From assembly GCA_945881885.1 (NCBI GenBank), contig CAMCVI010000007.1:84934-148933 (forward strand): a stretch of DNA of 64,000 bases, given 5' to 3'. Numbering within the stretch: position 1 is the stretch's first letter; each line of letters opens with the position of its first letter. This document shows positions 1-9,281 of the stretch, piece by piece. This DNA comes from Chryseobacterium gleum (GTDB lineage: Bacteria > Bacteroidota > Bacteroidia > Flavobacteriales > Flavobacteriaceae). A program made the translations under genes and the position numbers. Under the pieces are notes generated by a model that saw nothing but the letters and a program-made list of their open reading frames with translations, ran no database searches and was not told the origin of the DNA.

Positions 1-381
1 CTTAAATTCAGACATTTCTACTAAACTTAGCAATTCGTCTATTCGATTTTGCTTTTCTTTTGGATAAAAATTTGATAAAAATTTTCCTACGTTTTCACCA
101 ACTGTAATAAATGGCATTAAATCGAAATCTTGTGCCAAATATTTCATGAAAGGCATGCCTGGAACAAGATGAAATTTTGGTCCTAAAATAGGCTCTGATT
201 TCCAAGAAAGATGGCTTGCATCGCAGTCATACAAACCGTATATTAATTTTAATAACGTGCTTTTACCACAACCACTTTCGCCAATAATGGCTAATTGTTG
301 CCCTTCATTTAATGTAAATGTAAGATTTTGTAAAATAATTTCTTCTTCATAAGAAAAAGACGGAATGGATACGTGAAGCAT
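1..381 (-). CDS. ABC transporter ATP-binding protein, N-terminal part (cut by window edge)
   Basis: The first 127 codons of an ABC ATPase are present, and the 3' part lies beyond the left edge. The protein starts MLHVSIPSFSYEEEIILQ and has a clear Walker A, GESGCGKST, at residues 34-42. A Q-loop glutamine follows at about residue 84 (YLAQDFDLMPF). The signature motif and Walker B are outside the window, so the substrate cannot be named. ATP hydrolysis coupled to transport is the family role. The gene is divergent from htpG across a 176-base AT-rich gap. The ATG at 381-379 is the natural start because the first strand of the nucleotide-binding domain follows at once. Confidence 0.85.
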   Translation of the reverse strand, partial: MLHVSIPSFSYEEEIILQNLTFTLNEGQQLAIIGESGCGKSTLLKLIYGLYDCDASHLSWKSEPILGPKFHLVPGMPFMKYLAQDFDLMPFITVGENVGKFLSNFYPKEKQNRIDELLSLVEMSEFK

Positions 382-557
382 TTGCTGATATTGAGAAAAA
401 AAACTAAAAAAAACTGAAGTGTAAATGTATTAATTTATTAGCAACCAAAAAAATATTGAATTTGCAATAAGTAAAAATGTCAATTTGTCAGCAAAAACAA
501 AATTGGTACTTAATTTGACTAGTCAAAATCATTAAATTAATTTAAAATTTACATCAT

Positions 558-2438
558 ATGACATCAGGAAAAATTAATGTTTCAGTGGAGAATATTTTCC
601 CATTGATTAAAAAATTTTTGTACAGCGATCACGAGATTTTTCTACGTGAATTAATTTCTAACGGAACCGATGCCACTTTAAAATTAAAACATCTTACCAG
701 CATTGGTGAAGCAAAAACGGAATACGGAAATCCGATTATAGAAATTAAAATTGACAAAGAAGGCAAAAAACTTCATTTTATCGACCAAGGTATTGGTATG
801 ACTTCAGACGAAGTTGAAAAATACATCAACCAATTGGCTTTTTCAGGAGCAGAAGAATTTTTAAACAAGTACGAAGACGCTGCTAAAGATTCTGGAATTA
901 TTGGACATTTTGGTTTGGGCTTTTATTCTGCTTTTATGGTAGCTTCAAAAGTAGAAATTTTCACAAAATCTTTTAAAGACGAACCAGCTGCGCATTGGAC
1001 TTGCGATGGAAGTCCAGAATTTACTTTAGAACCGCATGATAAAACCGATAGAGGAACTGAAATTGTACTACACATTGCAGAAGATTCATTAGAGTTTTTA
1101 GAAGAATTTAAAATCCGTGAATTATTGACGAAGTACAATAAATTCATGCCTATTCCAATAAAATTTGGAACTAAAAAAGAAGCTTTACCAAAACCAGATG
1201 ATGCTGGTGATGACTACAAACCTGAATATATTGACGTTGATAACATTATAAATAATCCAAATCCAGCTTGGACCAAACAACCAAGTGAATTGTCTGACGA
1301 AGACTATAAAAACTTTTATAGAGAATTATATCCTTCTCAGTTTGAAGAGCCATTATTTCACATTCATTTAAATGTAGATTATCCGTTTAATTTAACTGGT
1401 ATTTTATATTTTCCAAAATTAGGTTCTGATTTACAAATTCAGAAAGATAAAATTCAGTTGTATCAAAATCAAGTTTATGTAACGGATAATGTGGAAGGCA
1501 TTGTACCCGAATTTTTATTAATGCTTAAAGGCGTGGTAGATTCCCCAGATATTCCGTTAAATGTATCGCGTTCTGGTTTACAAGCAGATAGTAATGTAAA
1601 GAAAATTTCAAATTACATCACAAGAAAAGTAGCCGACAAATTGAAATCGTTGTTTACTGAAAACCGTGAGGATTTTGAAGCAAAATGGAATGATATTAAA
1701 ATTGTTTTGGAATACGGAATGCTTTCTGAACCTAAATTTTATGAAAAATCTGGTGATTTTGTTTTGTATCCAACAACAGCAAACAAACATCACACTTTGG
1801 CTGAATTAAAAGAAGCAACTAAAGATTTACAAACCGACAAAGATGGAAAATTAGTTATTTTATATGCTTCAAATAAAGAAACACAACACAGTTATATTGA
1901 TATTGCCACAAGCAAAGGATACCAAGTATTACTTTTAGATTCTCCAATTGTATCGCATTTAATTCAGAAATTGGAAGCAGATAATGAAAATTTAACTTTT
2001 GCAAGAGTTGATGCGGATCATATTGATAAATTAATCAACAAAGAAGAAGTACAAATTTCTAAATTATCAGATACTGAAATGGAAACCTTAAAAACATCTT
2101 TAGAAACTGTAATTCCTAAAGCTTATTCTGTTCAATTAGAATCATTAGACAGTGATGCTACGCCATTTATCATTACACAGCCTGAATTTATGCGTCGTAT
2201 GAAAGAAATGAGTCAAAGCGGCGGCGGCGGCATGTTTGGAATGAGCAACATGCCAGAAATGTATAATTTGGTGGTAAATGCCAATTCGGAGTTGGCAAGT
2301 TCAATCTTACAAGCTGATGAAGCAGCACAAAAAGAGTTGGTGAAAAACGCATTAGATTTAGCAAAATTATCTCAAGGCTTATTAAAAGGAGAAGAACTAA
2401 CTGCTTTTGTAAAAAGAAGTTTTGATACGCTAAAATAA
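558..2438 (+). CDS. htpG: Molecular chaperone HtpG (Hsp90 family)
   Basis: Cytosolic ATP-dependent Hsp90 chaperone of 626 residues, the usual bacterial length. The N-terminal GHKL ATPase pocket shows FLRELISNGTDA near residue 30, DQGIGM near residue 75 and GHFGLGFYSAF near residue 120. The middle domain carries the catalytic-loop arginine in PLNVSRSGLQ, and a dimerisation domain follows. A Gly/Met-rich segment (SGGGGMFGMSNMPEM) lies near residue 555, in the C-terminal domain. The gene stands alone, with a strong terminator right after the stop. A TTTG at 484-487 followed by TACTTAATTTG at 507-517 could be a degenerate promoter, but its spacing is not standard. Confidence 0.97.
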   Translation: MTSGKINVSVENIFPLIKKFLYSDHEIFLRELISNGTDATLKLKHLTSIGEAKTEYGNPIIEIKIDKEGKKLHFIDQGIGMTSDEVEKYINQLAFSGAEEFLNKYEDAAKDSGIIGHFGLGFYSAFMVASKVEIFTKSFKDEPAAHWTCDGSPEFTLEPHDKTDRGTEIVLHIAEDSLEFLEEFKIRELLTKYNKFMPIPIKFGTKKEALPKPDDAGDDYKPEYIDVDNIINNPNPAWTKQPSELSDEDYKNFYRELYPSQFEEPLFHIHLNVDYPFNLTGILYFPKLGSDLQIQKDKIQLYQNQVYVTDNVEGIVPEFLLMLKGVVDSPDIPLNVSRSGLQADSNVKKISNYITRKVADKLKSLFTENREDFEAKWNDIKIVLEYGMLSEPKFYEKSGDFVLYPTTANKHHTLAELKEATKDLQTDKDGKLVILYASNKETQHSYIDIATSKGYQVLLLDSPIVSHLIQKLEADNENLTFARVDADHIDKLINKEEVQISKLSDTEMETLKTSLETVIPKAYSVQLESLDSDATPFIITQPEFMRRMKEMSQSGGGGMFGMSNMPEMYNLVVNANSELASSILQADEAAQKELVKNALDLAKLSQGLLKGEELTAFVKRSFDTLK

Positions 2439-2460
2439 TATTTAAAACTAAATTATAAAT

Positions 2461-2496
2461 TCCTGACAGTTAGTTTTTTCTGTCAGGATTTTTTTT
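2461..2496 (+). terminator. Intrinsic terminator of htpG
   Basis: An 8-bp perfect stem (TCCTGACA / TGTCAGGA) with a 12-base loop is followed by eight T. It lies 22 bases after the htpG stop. Confidence 0.9.
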
Positions 2497-2541
2497 ATAT
2501 TGCAGGTGAAAGTCGAATAATTATTATTTCAATACTCATAA

Positions 2542-3441
2542 ATGAAAAAATTTTGGTTACATATCTTGAAAATCATACTGCCAATTTTTATTTTCTTTTT
2601 GGTTTTAGAAATTGCAATAAGAAAAATCCCTAACGATTATCAACTAAAAAAAGTCTATTTAGACAAAAATGCTTCGAAAATTAATACCCTGATTTTAGGA
2701 AGTTCTCATAGTTTTTACGGCATAAATCCTGAATATTTTTCCAAACACACTTTCAATGCGGCTTATGTTTCGCAAACATTGGATTTAGATGAAGAGTTAT
2801 TAAATCATTACAAGGATAAATTTTCGAATTTAGAAACGGTGATTATTCCAATTTCTTATGCAAGTTTATTTGAAACCTTAGAAACTGATGTTGAAAAATG
2901 GCGTTTGAAAAACTATATTTTGTATTACGGTTTTGAAAATAAATATCGTTTTACAGATAATTTTGAAACTTTAAATCATGATATTTTACTGAATATAAAA
3001 AAAACTGTGAAGTTTTATGTGTTTGATAAATCATTTATAACCTCATCAAATTTGGGCTGGGGAACTAACTTTAGTTCGAAAAACAACCAAAAATTTGAGG
3101 GCGAATTCACAGCCAAAAAACACACTGCAAGTAACTTTAATTTATTTGAGGCTAATTTAAAAAGTTTACACAAAATAATAGAATTGTGTGAAAAAAAGAA
3201 GGTAAAAATTCTGTTTATTACCACACCAACGCATGCTTCTTATTATAAGAATGTTAATAAAATGCAATTATTAAAAACAACCAATACCATAAATGAACTC
3301 GTTCAAAAAAATCCAAATTGCGAATATATAAATCTGTTAGATTCTGAAAAATTTGTAGCTACAGATTTTCATGATGCCGATCATTTAAATGAAATTGGTG
3401 CTAAAAAGTTATCGTTATTTCTGGATAAAAAAATGAGATAA
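2542..3441 (+). CDS. Membrane-anchored SGNH/GDSL-like protein
   Basis: 299 residues. One hydrophobic segment at about residues 8-25 would anchor the protein in the inner membrane with the rest outside. A nucleophile-type block LILGSSHSFYG sits at residues 50-60, and a C-terminal DADHLN gives a DxxH pair at 278/281. This is the layout of SGNH-fold hydrolases and their DUF1574/AlgX-like relatives, which remove or add acyl groups on envelope polysaccharides. The middle blocks (oxyanion Gly and Asn) are not obvious, so activity is unproven. There are no functionally related neighbours; htpG is terminated upstream and the next gene is DUF2721. The product could also be a non-catalytic relative. 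Confidence 0.6.
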   Translation: MKKFWLHILKIILPIFIFFLVLEIAIRKIPNDYQLKKVYLDKNASKINTLILGSSHSFYGINPEYFSKHTFNAAYVSQTLDLDEELLNHYKDKFSNLETVIIPISYASLFETLETDVEKWRLKNYILYYGFENKYRFTDNFETLNHDILLNIKKTVKFYVFDKSFITSSNLGWGTNFSSKNNQKFEGEFTAKKHTASNFNLFEANLKSLHKIIELCEKKKVKILFITTPTHASYYKNVNKMQLLKTTNTINELVQKNPNCEYINLLDSEKFVATDFHDADHLNEIGAKKLSLFLDKKMR

Positions 3442-3512
3442 TAGTTACAATATGTTTTCCGTAAAAGAATTATCTTTAAAAAATGAAATTTCATACTTAA
3501 AATAAAAATAAA

Positions 3513-3914
3513 ATGCACTTATCTATAGAAACTCCGGCTTTACTATTTTCTGCAACATCACTAATTTTATTAGCTTATACCAATAGATTTTTAACCATTG
3601 CACAAATTGTTAGAAGTTTGAAAAAAAACTATGATCAAGACAAAAACAAATCCATTTTAGTTGAGATTAAAAACCTGAACCAAAGGATCACACTGATTAG
3701 ATACATGCAACTTTTTGGTGTTTTGTGTTTGTTTTTATCCGTGTTTGCGATGCTTTTACTCTTTTTAAATTATGAAACATCTGGTATTTATGTGTTTGGA
3801 TTAAGTTTATTTGTGTTACTTATTTCATTGGGAATTTCATTTTGGGAAATTAGTATTTCCGTAAATGCATTGCGCGTTCACCTTAAAGATTTAATTAAAG
3901 AAAATGATTACTAA
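3513..3914 (+). CDS. DUF2721 family membrane protein
   Basis: 133 residues matching the DUF2721 family, starting with the typical pattern of a helix followed by RFLTIAQIVRSL. There are three hydrophobic segments: about 8-30, 66-88 and 92-115. A charged cytoplasmic loop (KKNYDQDKNKS) lies between the first and second. The function of the family is unknown. It is 26 bases upstream of the DMT permease and may be co-transcribed with it. Confidence 0.8.
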   Translation: MHLSIETPALLFSATSLILLAYTNRFLTIAQIVRSLKKNYDQDKNKSILVEIKNLNQRITLIRYMQLFGVLCLFLSVFAMLLLFLNYETSGIYVFGLSLFVLLISLGISFWEISISVNALRVHLKDLIKENDY

Positions 3915-3940
3915 TTTGAAATATTTTTAAAATCATTAAA

Positions 3941-4834
3941 ATGAAAAATAACATCCTAAAAGGAGTACTATTAGTAGCATTAGGCGCAACAAGTTATGGC
4001 ATGCTAGCCACATTTGTAAAATTGGCTTATAAGGATGGTTTTACAACTGCAGAAATAACATCTTCACAATTTATTTACGGTATTCTTGGATTATTATTAA
4101 TCAATTTATTCCAAAAAATATTCAAGAAAGAAAAAACAAAGACGGCAACTTCAAAAAATATTTTTCAATTAATGGTTGCAGGAACTTCCTTAGGAATGAC
4201 GAGCGTTTTTTACTACTTATGCGTAAGATATATTGATGTTTCAATTGCAATTGTGTTATTAATGCAAACGGTTTGGATGGGCGTTTTACTAGAATGGTTT
4301 TTAGATAAAAAATTACCTTCTAAGCAAAAGATAATCTCGGTTATTATTGTATTATTAGGAACATTTTTAGCCACAAAATTATATGAGTTTAACCTAAAAT
4401 TAGATTGGAAAGGCGTTTTTTGGGGTATTTTTGCTGCTGCATCATTTACTACGACTATGTTTACAGCGAATAAAGTAGCAATAGAAATATCGTCCGCACA
4501 AAGAAGTTTGTATATGCTTTTGGGCGGAAGTGTAATTGTATTTATATTTTCAGCTTTTACACAAGTTGGCGCTTTAAATATTGATATTTTCAAAAATTAC
4601 GGATTATTTTTAGCTTTTTTTGGGACTATAATTCCGCCTATATTATTAAATGCTGGTTTTCCAAAAACAGGATTGGGTTTAGGTAGTATAGTTGCATCAC
4701 TGGAATTGCCAGTTTCAGTACTAATGGCATTTTTAATATTAAATGAAAAAGTTGTCTTTTGGCAGTGGTGTGGTATACTTTTAATTATTTTCGCAGTAAT
4801 AATTATGAACCTAAATTTATCTAAAAAAGAGTAA
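3941..4834 (+). CDS. EamA/DMT-family transporter
   Basis: 297 residues with about ten transmembrane helices in two homologous EamA halves (roughly 5-145 and 155-295). This is the architecture of drug/metabolite transporter superfamily permeases. The second half ends with the typical LELPVSVLMAFLILNEKVVFWQWCGILLIIFAVIIMN. The substrate cannot be told from sequence; relatives export amino acids, purines or other metabolites. The start follows an A-rich leader without a Shine-Dalgarno, as is normal here. Confidence 0.88.
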   Translation: MKNNILKGVLLVALGATSYGMLATFVKLAYKDGFTTAEITSSQFIYGILGLLLINLFQKIFKKEKTKTATSKNIFQLMVAGTSLGMTSVFYYLCVRYIDVSIAIVLLMQTVWMGVLLEWFLDKKLPSKQKIISVIIVLLGTFLATKLYEFNLKLDWKGVFWGIFAAASFTTTMFTANKVAIEISSAQRSLYMLLGGSVIVFIFSAFTQVGALNIDIFKNYGLFLAFFGTIIPPILLNAGFPKTGLGLGSIVASLELPVSVLMAFLILNEKVVFWQWCGILLIIFAVIIMNLNLSKKE

Positions 4835-4883
4835 TTAATTTGAAAAAAAATCTATAAATTAGCAGTAAATTCATAACTTTTTT

Positions 4884-5486
4884 ATGCTTAATTTATTTAA
4901 CCAAGAACCTATAATTTTAAATTTGCCCGATGCCGAATTTATTTATTATCCTAATTTTTTTTCCAAAGAAAAAGCTGATTTATTTTTAGAAACCCTATCT
5001 AAAGAAATAGCTTGGCAGCAAGATGACATAACCATTTTTGGAAAAAAAATAGCACAACCCAGGTTAACATCACTTTATGGGAATGAAGGAAAATCCTATG
5101 GTTATTCAAATATTATTATGCAACCGCATCCTTTAAACACTTCACTTACATTTATAAAAGACGAAATTGAAAACGCAATAAATGAACGTTTTACAACTGT
5201 ATTATTAAATTTATACAGAAACGAAAAAGACAGTAATGGTTGGCATGCAGATAATGAAAAAGAATTAGGAAGAGACCCAGTTATCGCATCGGTAAGTTTT
5301 GGAGAAGCAAGAATGTTTCAAATAAAACACAATACAAAAAAAGAGATTAAACAGTCTTTATTATTAGAACACGGAAGTTTATTAGTTATGAAAAATGGCG
5401 CCCAAATTCATTATAAACATCATATTCCAAAGGCCACTCAACCTAAAAAACCTAGAATAAATTTAACTTTTAGAAAAATTCTTTAA
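4884..5486 (+). CDS. AlkB-like 2-oxoglutarate/Fe(II) dioxygenase
   Basis: 200 residues. Oxidative dealkylation repair enzyme of the AlkB family, closest in pattern to the ALKBH2/3 type, which removes 1-methyladenine and 3-methylcytosine damage from nucleic acids. The iron ligands are visible as H121-A-D123 (NGWHADNE) and H179 (YKHHIPK). The 2-oxoglutarate-binding arginines lie in the C-terminal signature PRINLTFRKIL (R191, R197). The substrate-loop motif PRLTSLYG is at residues 59-66. No ada or other alkylation-response gene is adjacent, and no regulatory site was recognised. Confidence 0.93.
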   Translation: MLNLFNQEPIILNLPDAEFIYYPNFFSKEKADLFLETLSKEIAWQQDDITIFGKKIAQPRLTSLYGNEGKSYGYSNIIMQPHPLNTSLTFIKDEIENAINERFTTVLLNLYRNEKDSNGWHADNEKELGRDPVIASVSFGEARMFQIKHNTKKEIKQSLLLEHGSLLVMKNGAQIHYKHHIPKATQPKKPRINLTFRKIL

Positions 5487-5586
5487 AAAAAACAGCAATT
5501 TTTTGCTTCAAAATATTTTTTTTACTAATATTGATTGTTGAAACGAAAACAAAAACAGAATAATTAACAAATTATGCTTTTCACTA

Positions 5587-5874
5587 ATGAAAAAAAGTAA
5601 AAAGATTGAACTAAATTACGAACAAACTGAACGAGTAATTAGTATGGCACAAGAGGAAAAAAAACCTTTTGAAGTAATTAAAGTAGAATTTGGCATTACC
5701 GAAAGTTATGTAACCGAAATTATGAAAAAGAAACTTTCTAAAGATAATTTTGAACTTTGGAAAAAGAAAGTTGCTGCAGGAAAACCCAAACCAAAAACGT
5801 TTAAAACCAATGTTTTAGATGATGATATAGACGATTTAGATAGTAAATATTATTTTAAAAATAAATTCGATTAA
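5587..5874 (+). CDS. DUF2805 (TIGR03643) family protein
   Basis: 95 residues, very basic at both ends. It matches the small DUF2805 family. A helix-turn-helix-like stretch (EQTERVISMAQEEKKPFEVI then EFGITESYVTEIMKKKLS) resembles a winged or homeodomain-type DNA-binding fold, followed by FELWKKKVAAGKPKPK and an acidic linker. The function is unknown; nucleic-acid binding is inferred from the fold pattern only. It is a single gene closed by a terminator. Confidence 0.8.
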   Translation: MKKSKKIELNYEQTERVISMAQEEKKPFEVIKVEFGITESYVTEIMKKKLSKDNFELWKKKVAAGKPKPKTFKTNVLDDDIDDLDSKYYFKNKFD

Positions 5875-5878
5875 TAAA

Positions 5879-5915
5879 ATCCTGTCTGATGTATAATCAA
5901 GACAGGATTTTTTTT
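5879..5915 (+). terminator. Intrinsic terminator after the DUF2805 gene
   Basis: Stem ATCCTGTC / GACAGGAT with a 14-base loop, followed by eight T. Confidence 0.88.
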
Positions 5916-5965
5916 GTAACAATTTTTCTGGTTTAGCTACTTATTCAACAAAAAATAAATATAAA

Positions 5966-7828
5966 ATGAAAAAAATATTAATTACTCTTAGTTGCACTAT
6001 TTTGTTAATTAGTTGTAAAACATCTAATGTTACTTCAACTGTAAAAAATGATGTATCCGTTAGTATTGATTTAGTAAATGTAACCGACGACAAAGTAAAA
6101 GTTACGATAATTAATCCTACAATTACCACTGAAACTACCATGTTTAACATTCCTAAAATTGTTCCGGGAACCTATTCTGAAGACAATTACGGTAGATATG
6201 TAGATAATGTAAAAGCTTTTGACCAAAAAGGAAATCCTTTAAAAATTGCCAAAATAGACGAAAATTCGTACAAAATTTATGAGGCAACCAAATTAGCCAA
6301 AGTAACCTATAATGTTAGTGACACCTTCGATACAGAAGGCGGAGCAGGTTTTGGTGAAAGCGAAGATATATTTTCACCTGCTGGTACAAACATTAAAGCT
6401 GGTGAAAATTTTATGATTAACACACATGGTTTTGTGGGTTATTTTGAAGGAAAATCTGAAATTCCATACACAGTTGAAGTAAAACATCCTGCAACTTTAT
6501 GGGGCGCTACTTCATTAATTGACACCAATTCAAGTAATGAAGTTGACATTTTTACTGCCGAAAGATATGGCGCTTTAGTAGACAATCCTATTATGTATTC
6601 TAAACCTGATTATACTGAGTTTAATGTAGAAGGTATGGATATTGTAATCAGTGTATATTCTCCAAATGGAAAATACAAAGCGGCAGATATCACTCCTGAA
6701 ACAGAAAAATTCATGAGGGCTCAAAAAAAATTCTTAGGTAAATTTAACACCAATAAAAAATATACAGTCTTATTATATCTTTCAGATATGGCAGCTAAAG
6801 ATGCAAAAGGTTTTGGTGCCTTGGAACACATGACTTCAACAACCGTTGTAATGCCTGAAATGATGCCGCTAGAAGCGTTACAAGAGCAGCTAAAAGATGT
6901 GGTTTCACATGAATTTTTTCATATTGTTACGCCGTTAAGTGTTCATTCTAGAGAAATTCATTATTTTGATTTCAATAAACCTAAAATGTCTGAACATTTA
7001 TGGATGTATGAAGGTATTACAGAATATTTTGCGAACTTATTCCAAATAAATCAAGGTTTAATTTCAGAGGAAGATTTCTACAAAAGAATGAATGGTAAAA
7101 TCGAGGAAGCAAACGCTATGAATGACAAAATGAGTTTTACAAAAATGAGTAAAAACGTTTTGGAGCAACCTTATAAAGACCAATACTTAAATGTATATCA
7201 AAAAGGAGCTTTAATTGCTATGTGTATTGATATTCAAATGAGGGAATTAAGCAACGGTCAAAGAGGAATTTTAACTTTAATGCAAGATTTATCAAACGAA
7301 TTTGGAAGCAACAAACCATTTAAAGACGAAGAATTATTTGCTACAATTACTAGAATTACATACCCACAAATTGGAGAATTTTTAAATACATATGTTGCTG
7401 GCGAAACACCAATTCCTTATGATGAATATTTTGCAAAAATGGGAGTTACAAAAGGTATAACCATCGCTACAGGAAATCCGTTTTTAAAAGACGGAAGAAC
7501 ACCATTAATTACTGTTGACGGCGCAACAAAACAAATTAAAGCTTTAGAAGATGTGAGCAATAATATTTTTATGACTTCTTTAGGAATTCAAGGTAATGAT
7601 ATTTTAAAAGCATTTAATGACAAAGAATATAATTTAGATAATATTTACGATTTAATCATGTCAAGCGAATCTTGGAAAGATGGTGATGCAATTTCTGTAA
7701 CCGTAACAAGAGATGGGAAAGACTTAATTTTAAAAGGAAAAATTAATTTGCCAAAAGAAGAAAAATCAGGATTTATGGCAACGGATAAAACAAAAGAAGC
7801 TATTAAAAATGCTTGGTTAAAAGGCTAA
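5966..7828 (+). CDS. M61 family (glycyl aminopeptidase-like) metallopeptidase lipoprotein
   Basis: 620 residues. A lipoprotein signal peptide ends at C17 (ILLISC), so the product is exported and lipidated. An N-terminal beta domain precedes the thermolysin-like catalytic domain. That domain has the zinc motif HEFFH at 315-319 and the third ligand in MYEGITEYFA (E349, with E353 nearby). The C-terminal region (about 500-600) looks like a PDZ domain, typical of M61 peptidases. Relatives release N-terminal Gly or Ala from peptides. It is a single gene with terminators on both sides. No second zinc site is evident. Confidence 0.9.
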   Translation: MKKILITLSCTILLISCKTSNVTSTVKNDVSVSIDLVNVTDDKVKVTIINPTITTETTMFNIPKIVPGTYSEDNYGRYVDNVKAFDQKGNPLKIAKIDENSYKIYEATKLAKVTYNVSDTFDTEGGAGFGESEDIFSPAGTNIKAGENFMINTHGFVGYFEGKSEIPYTVEVKHPATLWGATSLIDTNSSNEVDIFTAERYGALVDNPIMYSKPDYTEFNVEGMDIVISVYSPNGKYKAADITPETEKFMRAQKKFLGKFNTNKKYTVLLYLSDMAAKDAKGFGALEHMTSTTVVMPEMMPLEALQEQLKDVVSHEFFHIVTPLSVHSREIHYFDFNKPKMSEHLWMYEGITEYFANLFQINQGLISEEDFYKRMNGKIEEANAMNDKMSFTKMSKNVLEQPYKDQYLNVYQKGALIAMCIDIQMRELSNGQRGILTLMQDLSNEFGSNKPFKDEELFATITRITYPQIGEFLNTYVAGETPIPYDEYFAKMGVTKGITIATGNPFLKDGRTPLITVDGATKQIKALEDVSNNIFMTSLGIQGNDILKAFNDKEYNLDNIYDLIMSSESWKDGDAISVTVTRDGKDLILKGKINLPKEEKSGFMATDKTKEAIKNAWLKG

Positions 7829-7852
7829 TTAAATTTTAATAACTAGTATAAA

Positions 7853-7887
7853 ATCCTCAAATTACTATTAATTTGAGGATTTTTTTA
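7853..7887 (+). terminator. Intrinsic terminator of the M61 peptidase gene
   Basis: Perfect 10-bp stem ATCCTCAAAT / ATTTGAGGAT with an 8-base loop, then seven or more T. The next gene starts only about 40 bases further on. Confidence 0.9.
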
Positions 7888-7929
7888 TTTTCTTTGCAAT
7901 TCATAAAAAATGAAAAAAACACCCGTAAA

Positions 7930-8655
7930 ATGAAAAAAATATTTATAATACTTTTAGTTACAATTTTAGTAGCTTGTAGCAAAACAGATAATAATAATAA
8001 TAAAACTGGAAATTTAGAAATATCTGGAAGTGTAGAAGGATTAAAAAAGGGAAAATTATACATTCATAAACTTAATGATACCATTTTAGTTTTGTTAGAC
8101 AGCATTATTATCTCTGGGAAATCTAATTTTGAAACTAAATTTCAATTGGATGAACCGCAAATGTTATATTTATCATTAGACAGAGGAACTACGGAATCTA
8201 TCGATAATAGTATTCAATTTTTTGCAGAACCTGGTAAAATGAAAATTGAAACTAGTTTACAAGGTTTTTATTCAAATGCAAAAATTTCAGGATCTGAAAA
8301 TCAAAAAGTATATGAAAAATACTTAAAAATCAGGTCGAATCTTAATAATGAAAAACTAGATTTATTGGAACAAGAATTAAAAAATAAAAAAGCAAATAAC
8401 GCAACAATAACTGAAGAAATTCAAAATAAACGCGACAAACTTACCATCAGAAAATATTTATATACGGCTAATTTTGCACTTATAAATCCAAAATACGAAG
8501 TGTCGCCGTACCTGGCGTTGAGTGAAATTCCAGACGCAAATATAAAATTATTAGACACTATTAATAAAATGTTGGTTCCAAAAGTTGCCAAATCAAAATA
8601 TGGAAAACGTTTAAATGAATGGATAGTTGAAAGAAAAAAGACAGAAGAAAACTAA
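7930..8655 (+). CDS. DUF4369 domain lipoprotein
   Basis: 241 residues from the ATG at 7930. An upstream in-frame start at 7873 lies inside the preceding terminator and would bury the signal peptide, so it is not used. The signal peptide MKKIFIILLVTILVAC gives lipidated C16. Residues about 28-130 form a DUF4369 domain (GSVEGLKKGKLYIHKLNDT, FAEPGKMKIE), the N-terminal module of Bacteroidota TlpA/ResA-like thioredoxins. Here the thioredoxin domain is missing: after a Lys/Glu-rich helical part the protein ends at KKTEEN. It may be a stand-alone envelope binding domain. Function unknown. Confidence 0.8.
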   Translation: MKKIFIILLVTILVACSKTDNNNNKTGNLEISGSVEGLKKGKLYIHKLNDTILVLLDSIIISGKSNFETKFQLDEPQMLYLSLDRGTTESIDNSIQFFAEPGKMKIETSLQGFYSNAKISGSENQKVYEKYLKIRSNLNNEKLDLLEQELKNKKANNATITEEIQNKRDKLTIRKYLYTANFALINPKYEVSPYLALSEIPDANIKLLDTINKMLVPKVAKSKYGKRLNEWIVERKKTEEN

Positions 8656-8714
8656 TCTGATTTTTGGCTTTTGAAACAAGTTCAGAATGACAGATTTATC
8701 CAACTCCATTCGTT

Positions 8715-9281
8715 ATGCAATTAATTATAGATGCCACATTTAATAAAATCAATTATTCAAACGAATTATTTGAATTAGCTGAATACGACACTTGCATTTT
8801 TGATTCCTGTACTTTTATTAAAACAACGCTTTCAAACAGTATTTTTACGAATTGCGAATTTATCAATTGCAAATTTGAAGCACCCGTTATTAGTCAGACT
8901 TCATTTAAAGACGTATTGTTTCAAGAATGTACATTTTTAGGCATGCAATTTGAATATTGTAATAGTTTTTTATTTGAAGTTTCCTTCGATTCTTGTATGC
9001 TACAAGTCTGTTCTTTTTTCAAAATGAACTTAAAAAACTCAAAATTTAAAAATTCAAGAATTATTGATGTTGATTTTTCTAATGCCAATCTTACAGGTGT
9101 AAAATTTGATTCTTGCGATTTATCAAAATCTATTTTTGACGCAACTAATTTAGAAAAAACAGACTTCAGCTTAGCTATTCATTTTTCAATCCATCCAGAA
9201 AATAATAAACTTAGCAAAACTAAATTTTCTAATGAGAATTTAAGCGGACTTTTGAATAAATATGATTTGGATATTATTTAA
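8715..9281 (+). CDS. Pentapeptide-repeat protein
   Basis: 188 residues built largely of pentapeptide repeats with the pattern A(N/D)LxX and related forms: TLSNSIFTNCEFINCKFE near residues 36-55 and DVDFSNANLTGVKFDSCDLSKSIFDATNLEKTDF near 117-151. These fold as a right-handed quadrilateral beta helix. The protein is rich in Cys and Phe at the stacked positions. Relatives include the DNA-mimic Qnr/McbG proteins and many of unknown role; nothing here proves gyrase protection. It converges on the phosphatase/nuclease gene with an 8-base 3' overlap. Confidence 0.88.
   Translation: MQLIIDATFNKINYSNELFELAEYDTCIFDSCTFIKTTLSNSIFTNCEFINCKFEAPVISQTSFKDVLFQECTFLGMQFEYCNSFLFEVSFDSCMLQVCSFFKMNLKNSKFKNSRIIDVDFSNANLTGVKFDSCDLSKSIFDATNLEKTDFSLAIHFSIHPENNKLSKTKFSNENLSGLLNKYDLDII

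Noticed and set aside
382..557. Promoter assignments between the ABC ATPase and htpG
   Set aside because: TACATTTA on the minus strand and TACTTAATTTG on the plus strand both deviate from the consensus or its spacing, so neither is listed as a feature.
8715..9281. Qnr-like quinolone resistance by the pentapeptide protein
   Set aside because: Repeats alone do not show gyrase mimicry; the loops typical of Qnr proteins are not recognisable.
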